From Synechococcus sp. WH 7803 (GTDB lineage Bacteria > Cyanobacteriota > Cyanobacteriia > PCC-6307 > Cyanobiaceae): a stretch of 64,000 bases of DNA. The notes beneath the pieces are model-generated. The model was given only the letters and a program-made list of their open reading frames with translations, ran no database searches and was not told the DNA's origin. Shown piece by piece: positions 8,149 through 17,103 of the stretch. The stretch spans positions 1,085,918 to 1,149,917 of the forward strand of contig CT971583.1 of the NCBI GenBank assembly GCA_000063505.1. Direction: 5' to 3'. The position numbers and the translations under genes were made by a program. Position 1 is the stretch's first letter. Each line of letters opens with the position of its first letter.

Positions 8149-8892
8149 ATGACTTTCCTTGCTCGTTCCATCTGTCGTGTTCTTCCGGCAGTGTCAGCAA
8201 GTGTCCTGCCCCTCCTCTCTCTCTCTGCTCCTGCCGGGGCCGTTCTACCTCCGGTTGGTAATGATCGTTCCCGCCTGGTGATGCTTCCTGAGGAAGCTGA
8301 GATTTCTGCCCTTCCTTACATCATCACGCCAGAGCGTCGGGCGATGCTCAACACCATCCGTTTTGCGGAAGGAACCTGGAAAGGCGGTTTGGATCTCGGC
8401 TACAGGGTGATGTTCGGTGGAGGATTGATGAGCTCCATGGACCGTCATCCCAACCGAGTGATTTATTCCTCCCGTTACGCCAGTGCAGCAGCGGGTGCGT
8501 ATCAATTCATGCCCTTCACCTGGGATTTGGTGAAGCGCAGCCTCGGCGTGCGTGGATTCGGGCCGGAGGTTCAGGATCAGGGTGCCCTCTTCCTGATTCA
8601 GCGCCGCAAAGCTTTGAGCCTCACTGATACCGGAGTCATGACTCCGCTTCTCGCGGCCAAGCTGGCTCCTGAATGGGCGTCCTTTCCCACTCTGCGCGGA
8701 CGCAGCTACTACGGCCAGCCTGTGAAGCGCTTTACGAATCTGAAGGGCTTCTACAACTTGAACCTGGCGCAGTTGCGCCAGATCCGTGACGCGAAGCGCG
8801 ATGCTTTGGCGGATAAGGCTTCCGAAACTGAGACCGGCATGCCGAAAGCCCCTGTCTGCACAGGCCCCACCATTCTCTGTGGGATGCCCTGA
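8149..8892 (+). CDS. Secreted GH104-like muramidase / endolysin-fold protein
   Basis: A 247-residue protein with an N-terminal signal peptide (hydrophobic VLPLLSLSAPAGA, cleavage near residue 31). From about residue 66 the sequence NTIRFAEGTW places a likely catalytic Glu at 74; AAAGAYQFMPFTW follows, then a helical region ending in AAKLAPEWASFPT. This pattern is that of glycoside hydrolase family 104, the lambda-endolysin-type lytic transglycosylases. Expected role: cleavage of peptidoglycan glycan strands outside the cytoplasm. No holin or other phage gene is nearby, so it reads as a resident wall-turnover enzyme. The 224 bp upstream contain no convincing gene. Confidence 0.75.
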   Translation: MTFLARSICRVLPAVSASVLPLLSLSAPAGAVLPPVGNDRSRLVMLPEEAEISALPYIITPERRAMLNTIRFAEGTWKGGLDLGYRVMFGGGLMSSMDRHPNRVIYSSRYASAAAGAYQFMPFTWDLVKRSLGVRGFGPEVQDQGALFLIQRRKALSLTDTGVMTPLLAAKLAPEWASFPTLRGRSYYGQPVKRFTNLKGFYNLNLAQLRQIRDAKRDALADKASETETGMPKAPVCTGPTILCGMP

Positions 8893-8924
8893 GACCCAAC
8901 CTCAGCGCTCCCACGTGGGATCAC

Positions 8925-9728
8925 TTACTCCTTCGACTCGCTTAAGCGCCGCCCCACGGTCGCTTGCGCAATCAAGTAAGCGCCAACGGCACCCCCGATA
9001 AATCCCATGCCGTTGCGAATCAACGGCAGCAGCTCGCTGGTGCGTGTCACGACAGGAGCGATCCCGAACACCCCAAACAACATGATCCAAAGAGGAGAGA
9101 GGAGTAGCAGCCAGGCCCAGGCCACGCGCTCCCCTTCTTTGCGGGGATAGGCCGCAAAGCCGGCGATCAAGCCTCCGAGCACTGAAGTGCTGAGCGTCCA
9201 GAGCCATTGCTCGGTGGGCAGGCCCGGAACCACCTGGCAACCACCGCGATCGAGACAGATTTCCACCGCATCAATCGCAGCGAGCAGCGCGCCATCCTCG
9301 CCATGGTCACGCACGTAGTACTGATTGCCGTAGCGGGTTTGCAATTCCACCCACCAGGTGCGAGGCATCAGCGCGAAGAACGCATCGCCCACGTTGAAAT
9401 TGAGCAGGTTGCCGCCCCGTGGGTCGCCCACCATCAGCAAGCTGCGCTCATCGAGCCCCCAGAACTCCTTCACGGCCAGACCTGGGGTGCGTTCGTACTG
9501 GGTCAGTACCCTGATCTTCCAGCCACTGCGTTGCTCGAAGGCATCCAACGAGCCTTCAAGCGATTGCAGTTCCTTCGTACTGAACACTCTGGCCAGATCA
9601 ATCACGGGAGTCGGGTGATCTGGAAGCAGTTCGGGGTTGTCGCTGGCTTGAACGGGGGAGGCCAGCAGGAGCAACAGGGGAAGGCTTAGGAGTGCCGCCC
9701 AGCGACAGAGTGTTCGGCGGAAGCCCAT
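8925..9728 (-). CDS. TPM-domain thylakoid protein, Psb32-like
   Basis: A 267-residue protein with a signal peptide (start MGFRRTLCRWAALLS, cleavage near ASPVQA), a TPM domain over about residues 35-165 (PVIDLARVFSTKELQSLEGS, RVLTQYERTP, DPRGGNLLNFNVG) and C-terminal hydrophobic segments. This is the layout of Psb32, which is implicated in photosystem II repair and protection. The start at 9728 places the signal peptide at the N-terminus; a longer in-frame start would bury it. The cytoplasmic side is expected to be only the short C-terminal tail. Function is inferred from family and layout. Confidence 0.8.
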   Translation of the reverse strand: MGFRRTLCRWAALLSLPLLLLLASPVQASDNPELLPDHPTPVIDLARVFSTKELQSLEGSLDAFEQRSGWKIRVLTQYERTPGLAVKEFWGLDERSLLMVGDPRGGNLLNFNVGDAFFALMPRTWWVELQTRYGNQYYVRDHGEDGALLAAIDAVEICLDRGGCQVVPGLPTEQWLWTLSTSVLGGLIAGFAAYPRKEGERVAWAWLLLLSPLWIMLFGVFGIAPVVTRTSELLPLIRNGMGFIGGAVGAYLIAQATVGRRLSESKE

Positions 9729-9763
9729 GATCGTCAACGTCTGCCCGCCATTCTCACCAACTG

Positions 9764-10996
9764 ATGGTCTCGGATGTGTGCTGCCCAGCCTGGTTACTGG
9801 ATCGACTTCGGCAATCCGGAGGAGAGATTCCCTTTTCAATGTTCATGGATTGGGCCCTTCATGACCCTGTCCACGGGGCGTATGGGGCGGGCCATCTGAC
9901 GGTGGGGCCTGATGGTGATTTCGCGACATCGCCATCTCTGGGTGAGGACTTCGCTGATCTGCTTGTGGATCAGCTCGTGGATTGGCTTGGGGACCTCGGG
10001 GAGCGCCACCCCGATGACCGCCTCTCCGTTGTGGATGTTGGCCCAGGTGAAGGCACGCTCACGGCGCAACTCATCCCCCTCCTTCGCCGCAAAGCACCGG
10101 CTTTGGCTGAGCGTCTGGACTGTGTTCTTGTGGAGTGCAATCCAGGAATGGAATCGCGGCAGAAGCAGCGTCTCGGTGCGTCTCCTGCCATTCCCTGCCG
10201 CTGGACGTCCCTCGAAGACCTACGGCGCAATCCCTTGATTGGCGTTGTGGTGGCCCATGAGCTGCTGGATGCGCTCCCCGTTGAGCGTTTGGTGCTCAGG
10301 GCAGGCACTCTGCATCGTCAGATGGTTCGTCTGAGGGTCGAGGGGGCCTCAGCACAGATTCATCTGGCAGAAGGCTCCTTCGAAGGAGAGCTCAGGGCAC
10401 AGTTTCAGGAGGACTGTGCCCGCTCAGGGATGGTGATCCCACCCGCTGGGGCAGAGGATGGCTGGACCACGGAATGGCACGCCTCTGTGTCTCCCTGGAT
10501 GCGGGACGCCGCTGCGGCTGTGCGCCAAGGGGTGCTGTTGGTGGTGGACTATGCCTACGAAGCTGACCGCTATTACACCCGGCATCGCAGCGATGGAACC
10601 TTGCTTGCTTATCGAGAGCAGGTGGCGACCCATGATGTTCTTCGCAATGCCGGCACTCAGGACATCACAGCCCATCTCTGTGTGGAAGCAGTGGTTGAAG
10701 CAGCTGAACGCAATGGCTGGATGCATGAGGGGCAACGCCGCCAAGGAGAAGCTTTGCTTGCCCTCGGTTTGGCCGAACGTTTCACTGCCCTGCAGTCGCT
10801 TCCCGCGGAGCAACTGAGCGAAGCACTGCAGCGCCGAGAAACCCTTTTGCGGTTGGTTGACCCAGCCTGTCTTGGTGATCTGCGTTGGATGGTGTTCCAC
10901 CGGCAGAGCGAACGACGCGAAGATGACCCTTGGACACGCAGCCGTTTGCTCCACGATCCTCCAGCGCTCAGTGCTGGCTCGTCAGACACTGCCTGA
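9764..10996 (+). CDS. MidA/NDUFAF7-type SAM-dependent methyltransferase (DUF185)
   Basis: A 410-residue protein of the MidA/NDUFAF7 family. The early segment [16 protein letters not shown] and [16 protein letters not shown] are signature stretches; [16 protein letters not shown] is the SAM-binding glycine-rich loop, and [15 protein letters not shown] follows. The mitochondrial member methylates an arginine of complex I, and the cyanobacterial substrate is unknown, possibly NDH-1. The gene is divergent from the Psb32-like gene. Its last 29 bp overlap the 3' end of aroB on the other strand. Confidence 0.85.
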   Translation: MVSDVCCPAWLLDRLRQSGGEIPFSMFMDWALHDPVHGAYGAGHLTVGPDGDFATSPSLGEDFADLLVDQLVDWLGDLGERHPDDRLSVVDVGPGEGTLTAQLIPLLRRKAPALAERLDCVLVECNPGMESRQKQRLGASPAIPCRWTSLEDLRRNPLIGVVVAHELLDALPVERLVLRAGTLHRQMVRLRVEGASAQIHLAEGSFEGELRAQFQEDCARSGMVIPPAGAEDGWTTEWHASVSPWMRDAAAAVRQGVLLVVDYAYEADRYYTRHRSDGTLLAYREQVATHDVLRNAGTQDITAHLCVEAVVEAAERNGWMHEGQRRQGEALLALGLAERFTALQSLPAEQLSEALQRRETLLRLVDPACLGDLRWMVFHRQSERREDDPWTRSRLLHDPPALSAGSSDTA

Positions 10997-12101
10997 CGTC
11001 GTCATCACGGATCTGATCGCTGATCAGCACCGATCCAATGGCATCCGGCAGCACAAACCGCAATTGGCCGTGGCGGACCTTTTTGTCGGAGCGGAGGGTG
11101 TCAAGGACTTTGTCGATATTCAGTGAAGGCCACGCCGTGGGAAGCCCTGCCTTCTGGATCAGGGTCAATTGACGTTGCTGATCGCTGTCCGTCCAGAGGC
11201 CTTTGTTGACGGCCAGTTGCCCCACAGTTGCCATGCCGATGGCAACAGCTTCACCATGCAGCCACGTGCCGTAGCCGGTGAGTGTTTCCACAACATGACC
11301 GAAGGTATGGCCGTAATTGAGAATGGCCCGGCGTCCGCCTTCGCGTTCATCGGCGGCAACCACGGCGGCTTTGGCTTGGGCGGATCGCTCGAGAATGGTC
11401 TGGAGCAGCTCCGGCGTCATGCGGCCAGGATCGCTGAGATCCTCAGCCTGCTCGAGACGTTCAAACAGCTCGGGATCGCCGATCACTCCGTATTTGATCA
11501 CTTCCGCCATTCCGGCACGGAACTCTCTGGCTGGGAGTGTTCGCAAGGTGAGCGGATCGATCATCACCAGTGATGGTTGATGAAAGGCCCCAATCAAGTT
11601 TTTCCCACAGGGATGGTTCACGCCGGTTTTGCCTCCGATTGAGGCATCCACCATGGCCAGAAGAGTGGTGGGAACTTGAATCACTCGGATGCCACGGAGC
11701 CAGCAGGCAGCGGCGAATCCAGTCATGTCTCCCACCACTCCGCCACCAAGAGCGAGCATCAGCGAAGTGCGTTCCAGGCCGTTGTGTTGGGCGGCGTCAA
11801 GAATGATCCTGAGGGTGTCGAGTGTTTTCTGTTCTTCGCCAGCATCGATCGTTAAGAGCACAGGTTTCAAACCTGCCGCTTCGAGACTGCTAAGGCATTG
11901 GGCGGCGTAGTGATCGGCCACGTCCGGGTTGCTCACCACGAGAATCCGAGTTCCAGCGCGCACTTGCAGTGCAGAGAGCGCGTCACCAACACGGGCCAGC
12001 TGGCCCGAACCGATGATCACGTCATAGGGGTTGCGTTCGAGGGCAACACGGATCCTGGATTCTGGTTCCATTGCCGTCGTGGTCTTTGAGGTCGTGGTCA
12101 C
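10968..12101 (-). CDS. aroB: 3-dehydroquinate synthase AroB
   Basis: AroB converts DAHP to 3-dehydroquinate in the shikimate pathway, using NAD and a divalent metal. The 377-residue product has the NAD-binding segment [19 protein letters not shown], then [21 protein letters not shown] and the metal histidines in LNYGHTFGH and [10 protein letters not shown]. The start used here is the first ATG (MTTTSK); an ATG at 12071 ([13 protein letters not shown]) would shorten it by ten residues and is also reasonable. The tail overlaps the convergent methyltransferase gene. Upstream it is divergent from the sugar permease gene with about 41 bp between starts. Confidence 0.95.
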   Translation of the reverse strand: MTTTSKTTTAMEPESRIRVALERNPYDVIIGSGQLARVGDALSALQVRAGTRILVVSNPDVADHYAAQCLSSLEAAGLKPVLLTIDAGEEQKTLDTLRIILDAAQHNGLERTSLMLALGGGVVGDMTGFAAACWLRGIRVIQVPTTLLAMVDASIGGKTGVNHPCGKNLIGAFHQPSLVMIDPLTLRTLPAREFRAGMAEVIKYGVIGDPELFERLEQAEDLSDPGRMTPELLQTILERSAQAKAAVVAADEREGGRRAILNYGHTFGHVVETLTGYGTWLHGEAVAIGMATVGQLAVNKGLWTDSDQQRQLTLIQKAGLPTAWPSLNIDKVLDTLRSDKKVRHGQLRFVLPDAIGSVLISDQIRDDDVRQCLTSQH

Positions 12102-12142
12102 TGACCCTATCCTCGGCTCGAAACGTTTCGGGTTGGATCGTG

Positions 12143-13033
12143 ATGAAATCCGAAGGTGATCGCCGCCGAACCCTTACGGCCTGGAGCTTTTTGAGTCCTG
12201 CGCTCATCCTGCTGGCTCTCTCGGTTCTGATTCCAGCTGCCATGGCGCTGGTGATGAGTTTCACGCAAACAGGCCTTGATGTTTCCGAGCCCCTGCGTTT
12301 CATCGGATTCGCCAATTTGCGACGGTTAGCCGCTGATCCGATGTTTTACAAAGTGCTGGGAACGACCCTGCTGTATCTCATCGGAGTGGTTCCACCCATT
12401 GTGCTCGGTGCCCTCAGTTTGGCTGTGCTTGTGAACCGGGCGATCCCTGGAATTCACGTCATCCGGGCTGCGCTTTACACCCCTGTGCTTGTTTCGATTG
12501 TTGTTGCAGCGATCGCCTTTCGCTGGCTTTATGCCGAAAACGGTTTGATCAATGGTTGGCTCGGCGCTCTGATTGGCTCCGGCTTTCTTCCGATCGACTT
12601 TCTCTCCAATCCAGTCTTGGCGCTTCCTTCGGTGATGTTGGTCACGCTTTGGAAAGGACTCGGTTACTACATGGTGATCTTCCTGGGCGGACTGCAAGGC
12701 ATCCCAGGTGAGCTTTATGAAGCTGCTGAACTCGATGGCAGTGAGGGCTGGAGAAAGCATCTCGACATCACGCTTCCTCTGCTGCGTCCCTATCTCACTT
12801 TGGTGGCCGTGATCTCTGCGATCGCTGCCACCAAGGTGTTTGAAGAGGTGTTTTTGATGACCCAGGGGGGACCTGCTGATTCCACACGCACGCTTGTTTA
12901 TTACGTCTACGACCAGGCCTTTGCCGAGTTGGAAATCAGTTACGCCTGCACAGTGGGACTGGCTCTGTTTCTGATCGTTCTGTTGCTAACAGCTGTGCGC
13001 TTGGCCTTCAGCGATGAGCGTTCTCTGATTTAG
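12143..13033 (+). CDS. Orphan sugar-type ABC transporter permease (MalF/UgpA family)
   Basis: A 296-residue inner-membrane permease with about six transmembrane segments. The EAA loop, [20 protein letters not shown] followed by TLPLLRP, is the contact site for an ABC ATPase. The family imports sugars or sugar-like osmolytes as a heterodimer with a second permease plus a binding protein. None of those partners is adjacent: aroB lies upstream on the other strand and purK downstream. Partners must be elsewhere; the ggtBCDA set at 36-40 kb has its own two permeases. The ATG at 12143 is chosen because the in-frame upstream extension overlaps the aroB start region. Confidence 0.85.
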   Translation: MKSEGDRRRTLTAWSFLSPALILLALSVLIPAAMALVMSFTQTGLDVSEPLRFIGFANLRRLAADPMFYKVLGTTLLYLIGVVPPIVLGALSLAVLVNRAIPGIHVIRAALYTPVLVSIVVAAIAFRWLYAENGLINGWLGALIGSGFLPIDFLSNPVLALPSVMLVTLWKGLGYYMVIFLGGLQGIPGELYEAAELDGSEGWRKHLDITLPLLRPYLTLVAVISAIAATKVFEEVFLMTQGGPADSTRTLVYYVYDQAFAELEISYACTVGLALFLIVLLLTAVRLAFSDERSLI

Positions 13034-13106
13034 TTCAGTCCCTGGCTCGATGCTGCTGTCTGATCTCCGCTCGGATGGCAAGCTTCAGGTTGAGGACGAG
13101 GCTGAC

Positions 13107-14285
13107 ATGGGGAGCGCTGACGGCGCAATCGGTGTGATCGGTGGCGGGCAGTTGGCTCGGATGCTGTCGGAGGCGGCTGCTCTCCGCGGCATTGATGTGT
13201 TGGTTCAAACCTCATCCGAAGCGGATTGCGCTGTGCCTGCATCCACCCGATGGGTGCAGGCCTTACCCACCGATCAGGATGCGACGCGAGACCTTGCCCG
13301 TGATTGCGGCGGCATCACCTTCGAGAACGAGTGGGTGACGGTGGACGCGCTGATGCCTTTGGAACGCCAGGGCGTGACCTTCGTGCCCTCCCTGGCCAGC
13401 CTGGTTCCCCTCGTTAACAAACTGTCCCAGCGACGCCTGCTCGACGATCTTTCCATTCCCAGTCCCCGCTGGATCTGTCTGGCCGAGATCAATCCAGGAT
13501 CACCAGCGCTGCCTCCTGGTTGGACCTTCCCGGTGATGGCCAAAGCCGCATCCGGTGGGTACGACGGGAAGGGCACGCGCATCCTTGAAAATCTCAATGA
13601 TCTGGCCCATCACCTGCGCAATGTGCGTGCTCAGGATTGGTTGCTGGAGAGTTGGGTGAACTTTGAGCGGGAGCTCGCTCTTGTGGTGAGTCGTGATCGA
13701 CAGGGGCGAATCCGCCATTTACCGCTGGTGGAAACCCATCAGAGTCATCAAATCTGCGACTGGGTTCTTGCCCCTGCGGAAGCGGAGCCCTTGCTCGAGG
13801 CAACCGCTTACAACATCGCAGCCTCTTTGCTCACGCGCCTTGGATACGTGGGTGTGATGGCTCTGGAGTTCTTCTACGGCCAGGAGGGGTTGTTCGTGAA
13901 CGAAATCGCTCCACGCACCCATAACTCGGGTCACTTTTCCATCGAAGCCTGCTCCAGCAGTCAGTTCGACCAGCAGCTGTGCATCACGGCAGGGTTGCCG
14001 GTGCCCTCCACAGAACTCGTGGTGGACGGTGCCTTGATGGTGAACCTCCTGGGGTTGCAGGACGCTGCTGCCGATGGCCATGACCACAATCTCCAGGATC
14101 GACTTGCCCGGCTTCGGTCGATTGCCAATGCCCACGTGCACTGGTACGGCAAGCAGGAACTTCCCGGTCGCAAAGTTGGGCACGTCACGGTTGTGTTGCG
14201 CGAAGAGCACGCCGAGACCCGTCGACAGATGGCGATGACAGCGTTGAATCAAATTCGTGAGGTGTGGCCGAATCCCCTAAATTGA
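13107..14285 (+). CDS. purK: N5-carboxyaminoimidazole ribonucleotide synthase PurK
   Basis: PurK carboxylates AIR to N5-CAIR with ATP and bicarbonate in purine synthesis. The start MGSADGAIGVIGGGQLARML gives the usual glycine-rich N-terminal loop; an upstream ATG at 13050 would add 19 unlikely residues. ATP-grasp features include FPVMAKAASGGYDGKGT, LLESWVNFERELALVV and the metal-binding VNEIAPRTHNSGHF. Length is 392 residues. A structured RNA that I interpret as 6S RNA follows immediately; a purK-6S linkage is known from cyanobacteria. Confidence 0.93.
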   Translation: MGSADGAIGVIGGGQLARMLSEAAALRGIDVLVQTSSEADCAVPASTRWVQALPTDQDATRDLARDCGGITFENEWVTVDALMPLERQGVTFVPSLASLVPLVNKLSQRRLLDDLSIPSPRWICLAEINPGSPALPPGWTFPVMAKAASGGYDGKGTRILENLNDLAHHLRNVRAQDWLLESWVNFERELALVVSRDRQGRIRHLPLVETHQSHQICDWVLAPAEAEPLLEATAYNIAASLLTRLGYVGVMALEFFYGQEGLFVNEIAPRTHNSGHFSIEACSSSQFDQQLCITAGLPVPSTELVVDGALMVNLLGLQDAAADGHDHNLQDRLARLRSIANAHVHWYGKQELPGRKVGHVTVVLREEHAETRRQMAMTALNQIREVWPNPLN

Positions 14286-14299
14286 TTGTTGAACTACCC

Positions 14300-14476
14300 C
14301 GTTGGTGACAGCCTTCTTCTAGTGCTCTGATCTGACTCTCTTTCGACTTGGGGCAACTGTCGTGATGGTGCCGTAGACCGGCCTCGTAGCCGGAAACGAA
14401 GCCTCACTTTGTCGCCCCTTCTGGTAACTCCAGGTCGATCACTGGGGCTTGCACGGCTGGGTGGTTCACCCCCTTC
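14300..14476 (+). ncRNA. ssaA: 6S RNA (cyanobacterial 6Sa)
   Basis: The 190 bp after purK lack a gene but fold well. GGTGA at 14304 can pair with TCACC at about 14466, and CAGCC at about 14309 with GGCTG at about 14456, giving a terminal stem. GGGGCA at 14350 pairs with the TGTCGCCCC segment near 14410. An apical hairpin has ACCGGCC/GGCCGG-type arms around CTCGTA (14378-14393), and a small CTGG-TAACT-CCAG hairpin lies on the 3' side (14421-14433). This rod with a central bubble is the shape of 6S RNA, which binds RNA polymerase. Linkage to purK is known in cyanobacteria. The ends are approximate, and the strand is inferred from the purK orientation. Confidence 0.72.
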
Positions 14477-14750
14477 AAGGGCAGGAAGCGGTGATCCGCT
14501 CTCGCAATTCCTCTTTACTCAGTGGTGTCACCACAAACACCTCCTGGGCGCTGGTGCCTCGGCGCGCCACCACCTTGAATCCTCCAGACACCGGGGTTGA
14601 AATTCGCAGTTGCAAGCCAATGCAGCGACCCCTGACCCGACTGAACACTCCAGGAGTGATGGTTTGAATCGCTGGGTCCCTGGCCAGCTTCTTCAGCCAA
14701 GGAATCAGTCCCTCGACGTAGGTGCTGTGCGTGATCACGAGGCGTCCCAC
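14475..14750 (-). CDS. DUF2103 family predicted metal-binding protein
   Basis: A 91-residue protein with a GTG start (GRLVITHSTYVEGLIPWLKK). It matches the small cyanobacterial DUF2103 proteins: an early HST motif, then ITPGVFSRVRGRC and GGFKVVARRGTSAQEVFVVT. An in-frame TAG about 50 bp upstream and the lack of another start codon fix the start. The family is described as metal-binding, and its function is unknown. The stop touches the 3' end of the 6S RNA. Confidence 0.75.
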   Translation of the reverse strand: MGRLVITHSTYVEGLIPWLKKLARDPAIQTITPGVFSRVRGRCIGLQLRISTPVSGGFKVVARRGTSAQEVFVVTPLSKEELRERITASCP

Positions 14751-14828
14751 AACCAGATCAACAACGTCGAATGAGCTGGCCGAAGCTAAAGGATCTGGCT
14801 ACAGAGAAGACAACGATGCTGTCTAGCC

Positions 14829-15056
14829 ATGCTTCGATCCGTTGACAGCCTGCGTCTTGAAGTGACCGCTCCACTCAAGGACCGCTGTGGTCCCCAGGCT
14901 CGCGTCCTAACAGCGGAACTGCATGGTGACGAAGTCAGAGGTCTGGCTTTTTGTCCCGGGAAAGTGATGCGCTACGTGCTGGTTGCCCAGAACCGGAAAT
15001 TGAAAACCACAGAACTGCTCAAGCTCACCCGCACGAGCCGACAGCCGGCGGCCTGA
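14829..15056 (+). CDS. Conserved-looking small protein of unknown function
   Basis: A 75-residue basic protein with an ATG start (LRSVDSLRLEVTAPLKDRCG) and a C-terminus rich in Lys, Arg and Thr. There are two cysteines (DRCGPQ and AFCPGK) and no membrane segment or signal peptide. It lies between DUF2103 (divergent) and the PucC-family gene (convergent, 6 bp between stops). Coding is supported by position, clean open frame and protein-like composition. I do not recognise a family. Confidence 0.6.
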   Translation: MLRSVDSLRLEVTAPLKDRCGPQARVLTAELHGDEVRGLAFCPGKVMRYVLVAQNRKLKTTELLKLTRTSRQPAA

Positions 15057-15062
15057 CGTTGG

Positions 15063-16445
15063 TTAGTCAAGTTCGCTGCTGAGAACGGACGTTAGTGCCT
15101 GCTCAACCTTGCGTTGAAACAGGTTGGTATCGACGCGAAGGAGCATCACGCCAGCGATGAGTAACCCGATGGCTTGCACGATGAAGACGCCTGCATAAGC
15201 ACTGAAACTGTTCTGAGATCCGCTGAATTGACCAAAGAAGCTGAGGAGAGCACCACCTCCGATGGTGGCGAGTCCTCGGGCGTAGGCCTGCGCCAGCCCC
15301 CACACACCGATGAAGGTGCCAGCCATCAATGGAGAGGTGAGGCCCAGCATCAGGGTGAGGCTTGCATTGGTGCTGATCCCGGCTGCAGCACCAAAGAGAA
15401 AGAGTGCTCCCTTGAACAGAGGTTCGGAGTTCATGCCACCGGCGACCACGATCAGAAGCACGAAAACAGCCGATAGAAGACCTCCCAACAGGGCGGTGCG
15501 TTGGGCTCCAAGCCTGGGGACAAAGAGAAAGCCTGTTGTGGCGATGCCAAGCAATGTTCCGACTCCCCAGATGGCATTCAACCTGGTGGTGGCGCACACA
15601 TCCATCGCGAAGATTGCTCCTCCATAGGGCTCGAGAACGGCTTCTTGCAGGAAGAGAGAAAAGGTGAACAGCGATAAAACCGCAAAGAAATATCCCACCT
15701 GTGGAGAGGCTCTCAGAATCGTCCAGGACGCCCCCAGAGAGATTTCCTGATCGTTGCTCTGGGCTTGTCCGACCTTGTTGTTGGTGAGTCGTGGTTCGAC
15801 ACCCGCGATCGCGATCAGCACGAGAGCGAAAATCACCATGGGGGCAATGGCGATCAGGCGCTTTACCCCAGCGATCACGTCCGTGAGCTCCGAGCTTGCG
15901 CAGGAGGAGCCGAGAAAGGAACTCAGAAGGATGGCGCCGACGACAATTCCCACCATCAACATCGACCAAACGATCGAAACCAGCACCGGACGTTGCTTCT
16001 CAGTGCTCACGTCCACCAACAGGGCTGCAAACGGCGTTGAACTCGCTGAAATCGCAATGCCGTACAGCAGAAAAACGACGGCCAGCAGCAACCCTCGTGT
16101 GATCACAGCTGACGTGTCATCCAGCATGGATGCAGCAGCGATCCAAAGCACCATCCGACCGGCAATCCAGGTGAGTGCGCAGAAGGCAGCGGCTCCTCCG
16201 ATGATGAACGGGGTTCGGCGCAGCCCTCTCCAGCGGCAGCGATCCGATCGTTGACCAAACCACACCCGGGTGAAGGCAACGAGCTGTTGGCAGCCGAGGG
16301 CGAGGGCCGTTAGCGCGGCGGGAACAGCGAATTCTTCAATCAGAAGCCTGTTGAAGATCCCCAGGGTGAGCACCGACAGCGCGCCCAAACAGGCCTGAAA
16401 AAGACCGAGGCGGATGGCGAGCAAGACAAACTTGGCCGAACCCAT
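15063..16445 (-). CDS. PucC/LhaA (BCD) family MFS protein
   Basis: A 460-residue polytopic membrane protein with about twelve hydrophobic segments. The opening LLAIRLGLFQACLGALSVL and FGQRSDRCRWRGLRRTPFI are characteristic of the BCD/PucC branch of the major facilitator superfamily. PucC and LhaA assist assembly of bacteriochlorophyll antenna complexes. Cyanobacterial relatives are thought to handle chlorophyll delivery or pigment-protein assembly, but the substrate is unproven. It ends 6 bp from the stop of the small upstream gene on the other strand and lies downstream of clpS on the same strand. Confidence 0.85.
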   Translation of the reverse strand: MGSAKFVLLAIRLGLFQACLGALSVLTLGIFNRLLIEEFAVPAALTALALGCQQLVAFTRVWFGQRSDRCRWRGLRRTPFIIGGAAAFCALTWIAGRMVLWIAAASMLDDTSAVITRGLLLAVVFLLYGIAISASSTPFAALLVDVSTEKQRPVLVSIVWSMLMVGIVVGAILLSSFLGSSCASSELTDVIAGVKRLIAIAPMVIFALVLIAIAGVEPRLTNNKVGQAQSNDQEISLGASWTILRASPQVGYFFAVLSLFTFSLFLQEAVLEPYGGAIFAMDVCATTRLNAIWGVGTLLGIATTGFLFVPRLGAQRTALLGGLLSAVFVLLIVVAGGMNSEPLFKGALFLFGAAAGISTNASLTLMLGLTSPLMAGTFIGVWGLAQAYARGLATIGGGALLSFFGQFSGSQNSFSAYAGVFIVQAIGLLIAGVMLLRVDTNLFQRKVEQALTSVLSSELD

Positions 16446-16480
16446 GGGGGTTGATCACATGCCCGTGAACCCTACGCTCA

Positions 16481-16777
16481 CTAACAGCGTTCAATTGGAG
16501 CCATCGTTAGGCCTTCAGCTCCAAGTTGCTGGTGGTAGAGCTCTGCTTGCTCGAGAGGACCACACCAAACCTCCGCTGCACCCTCACCATCGATGCGATG
16601 GGCCAAGGACCAGGCTTTTTCGGTGTTCATGCCAGGAATGATCCTGCACAGACTCTCCACCACATGCTCAAAGGTGTTGAAGTCGTCGTTGAGAACAATC
16701 ACACGCGCTTGGGGATAGCGCTGCGCTTGCCGATCCCTTTCAAGAACGGTGGAAACGCCCGGTGATGACGAAGTCAT
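16481..16777 (-). CDS. clpS: Clp protease adaptor ClpS
   Basis: A 98-residue ClpS adaptor, which binds the N-domain of the Clp ATPase and delivers N-degron substrates. The core motif VIVLNDDFNTFEHVVESL carries the substrate-contact NDD.NT segment, and KAWSLAHRIDGEGAAEVW includes the conserved helix and pocket histidine region. The N-terminal 20 residues are flexible, as usual. The clpP gene is 2.5 kb away on the plus strand. Cyanobacteria can have two ClpS forms; this one resembles the standard ClpS1 type. Confidence 0.9.
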   Translation of the reverse strand: MTSSSPGVSTVLERDRQAQRYPQARVIVLNDDFNTFEHVVESLCRIIPGMNTEKAWSLAHRIDGEGAAEVWCGPLEQAELYHQQLGAEGLTMAPIERC

Positions 16778-16847
16778 GAGAGCTCGTGAACAACTGGCCT
16801 AAACCGGCCAATACCTTAGGTAAAATTCCCCCAACCACGTTTAAGAC

Positions 16848-16949
16848 ATGCTGTTCACCCTTGCCTGGGCTTCTCTTGCAGCTGTGTTCAGCTTTTCGAT
16901 CGCCATGGTGGTGTGGGGGCGCAACGGTGACGGCACGCTGAATTTCTGA
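16848..16949 (+). CDS. petN: Cytochrome b6f complex subunit PetN
   Basis: A 33-residue single-span membrane protein. Translation begins [20 protein letters not shown], and the end of the helix is followed by VVWGRNG, the conserved PetN signature. PetN is one of four small subunits that stabilise the b6f dimer in the thylakoid membrane. It is too short for usual gene callers. The 70 bp between it and the divergent clpS contain a possible TAAAAT -10 (16821-16826) and a GGCC-N6-GGCC inverted repeat near 16803. A small membrane ORF begins 1 bp after its stop. Confidence 0.93.
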   Translation: MLFTLAWASLAAVFSFSIAMVVWGRNGDGTLNF

Positions 16950-16950
16950 G

Positions 16951-17103
16951 GTGCTCGCAACAGTTGAATCCCAGTTGCTGAATCAAGGCTTGGCGGTCAC
17001 GGCCACAGCTCTGCTCGTGTTTGTGAGTGGAGCTGTGATTTATCTGTCTACCATTGAGTGGAGAGACCGTCGTCGCCGGCGTTCACCCAGTGGTCGCAGT
17101 TGA
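16951..17103 (+). CDS. 50-residue single-span membrane protein downstream of petN
   Basis: GTG-started ORF of 50 codons, one base after the petN stop, ending in TGA at 17101-17103. The product has a short polar N-terminus (LATVESQLLNQ), a hydrophobic helix (LAVTATALLVFVSGAVIYL, about residues 14-32) and a strongly basic tail (EWRDRRRRRSPSGR). This layout, helix then positive cluster, predicts an inner or thylakoid membrane protein with a cytoplasmic C-terminus. Spacing implies cotranscription with petN. I do not recognise it. It could be an assembly factor or small complex subunit; that is speculation. Confidence 0.6.
   Translation: MLATVESQLLNQGLAVTATALLVFVSGAVIYLSTIEWRDRRRRRSPSGRS

Noticed and set aside
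8210-8225. CT-rich short repeat
   Set aside because: It encodes the leucine/serine core of the signal peptide of the GH104-like protein and is probably chance low complexity.
16800-16830. Strong petN promoter
   Set aside because: A TAAAAT -10-like box exists, but no matching -35 is at 16-18 bp; only noted inside the petN entry.
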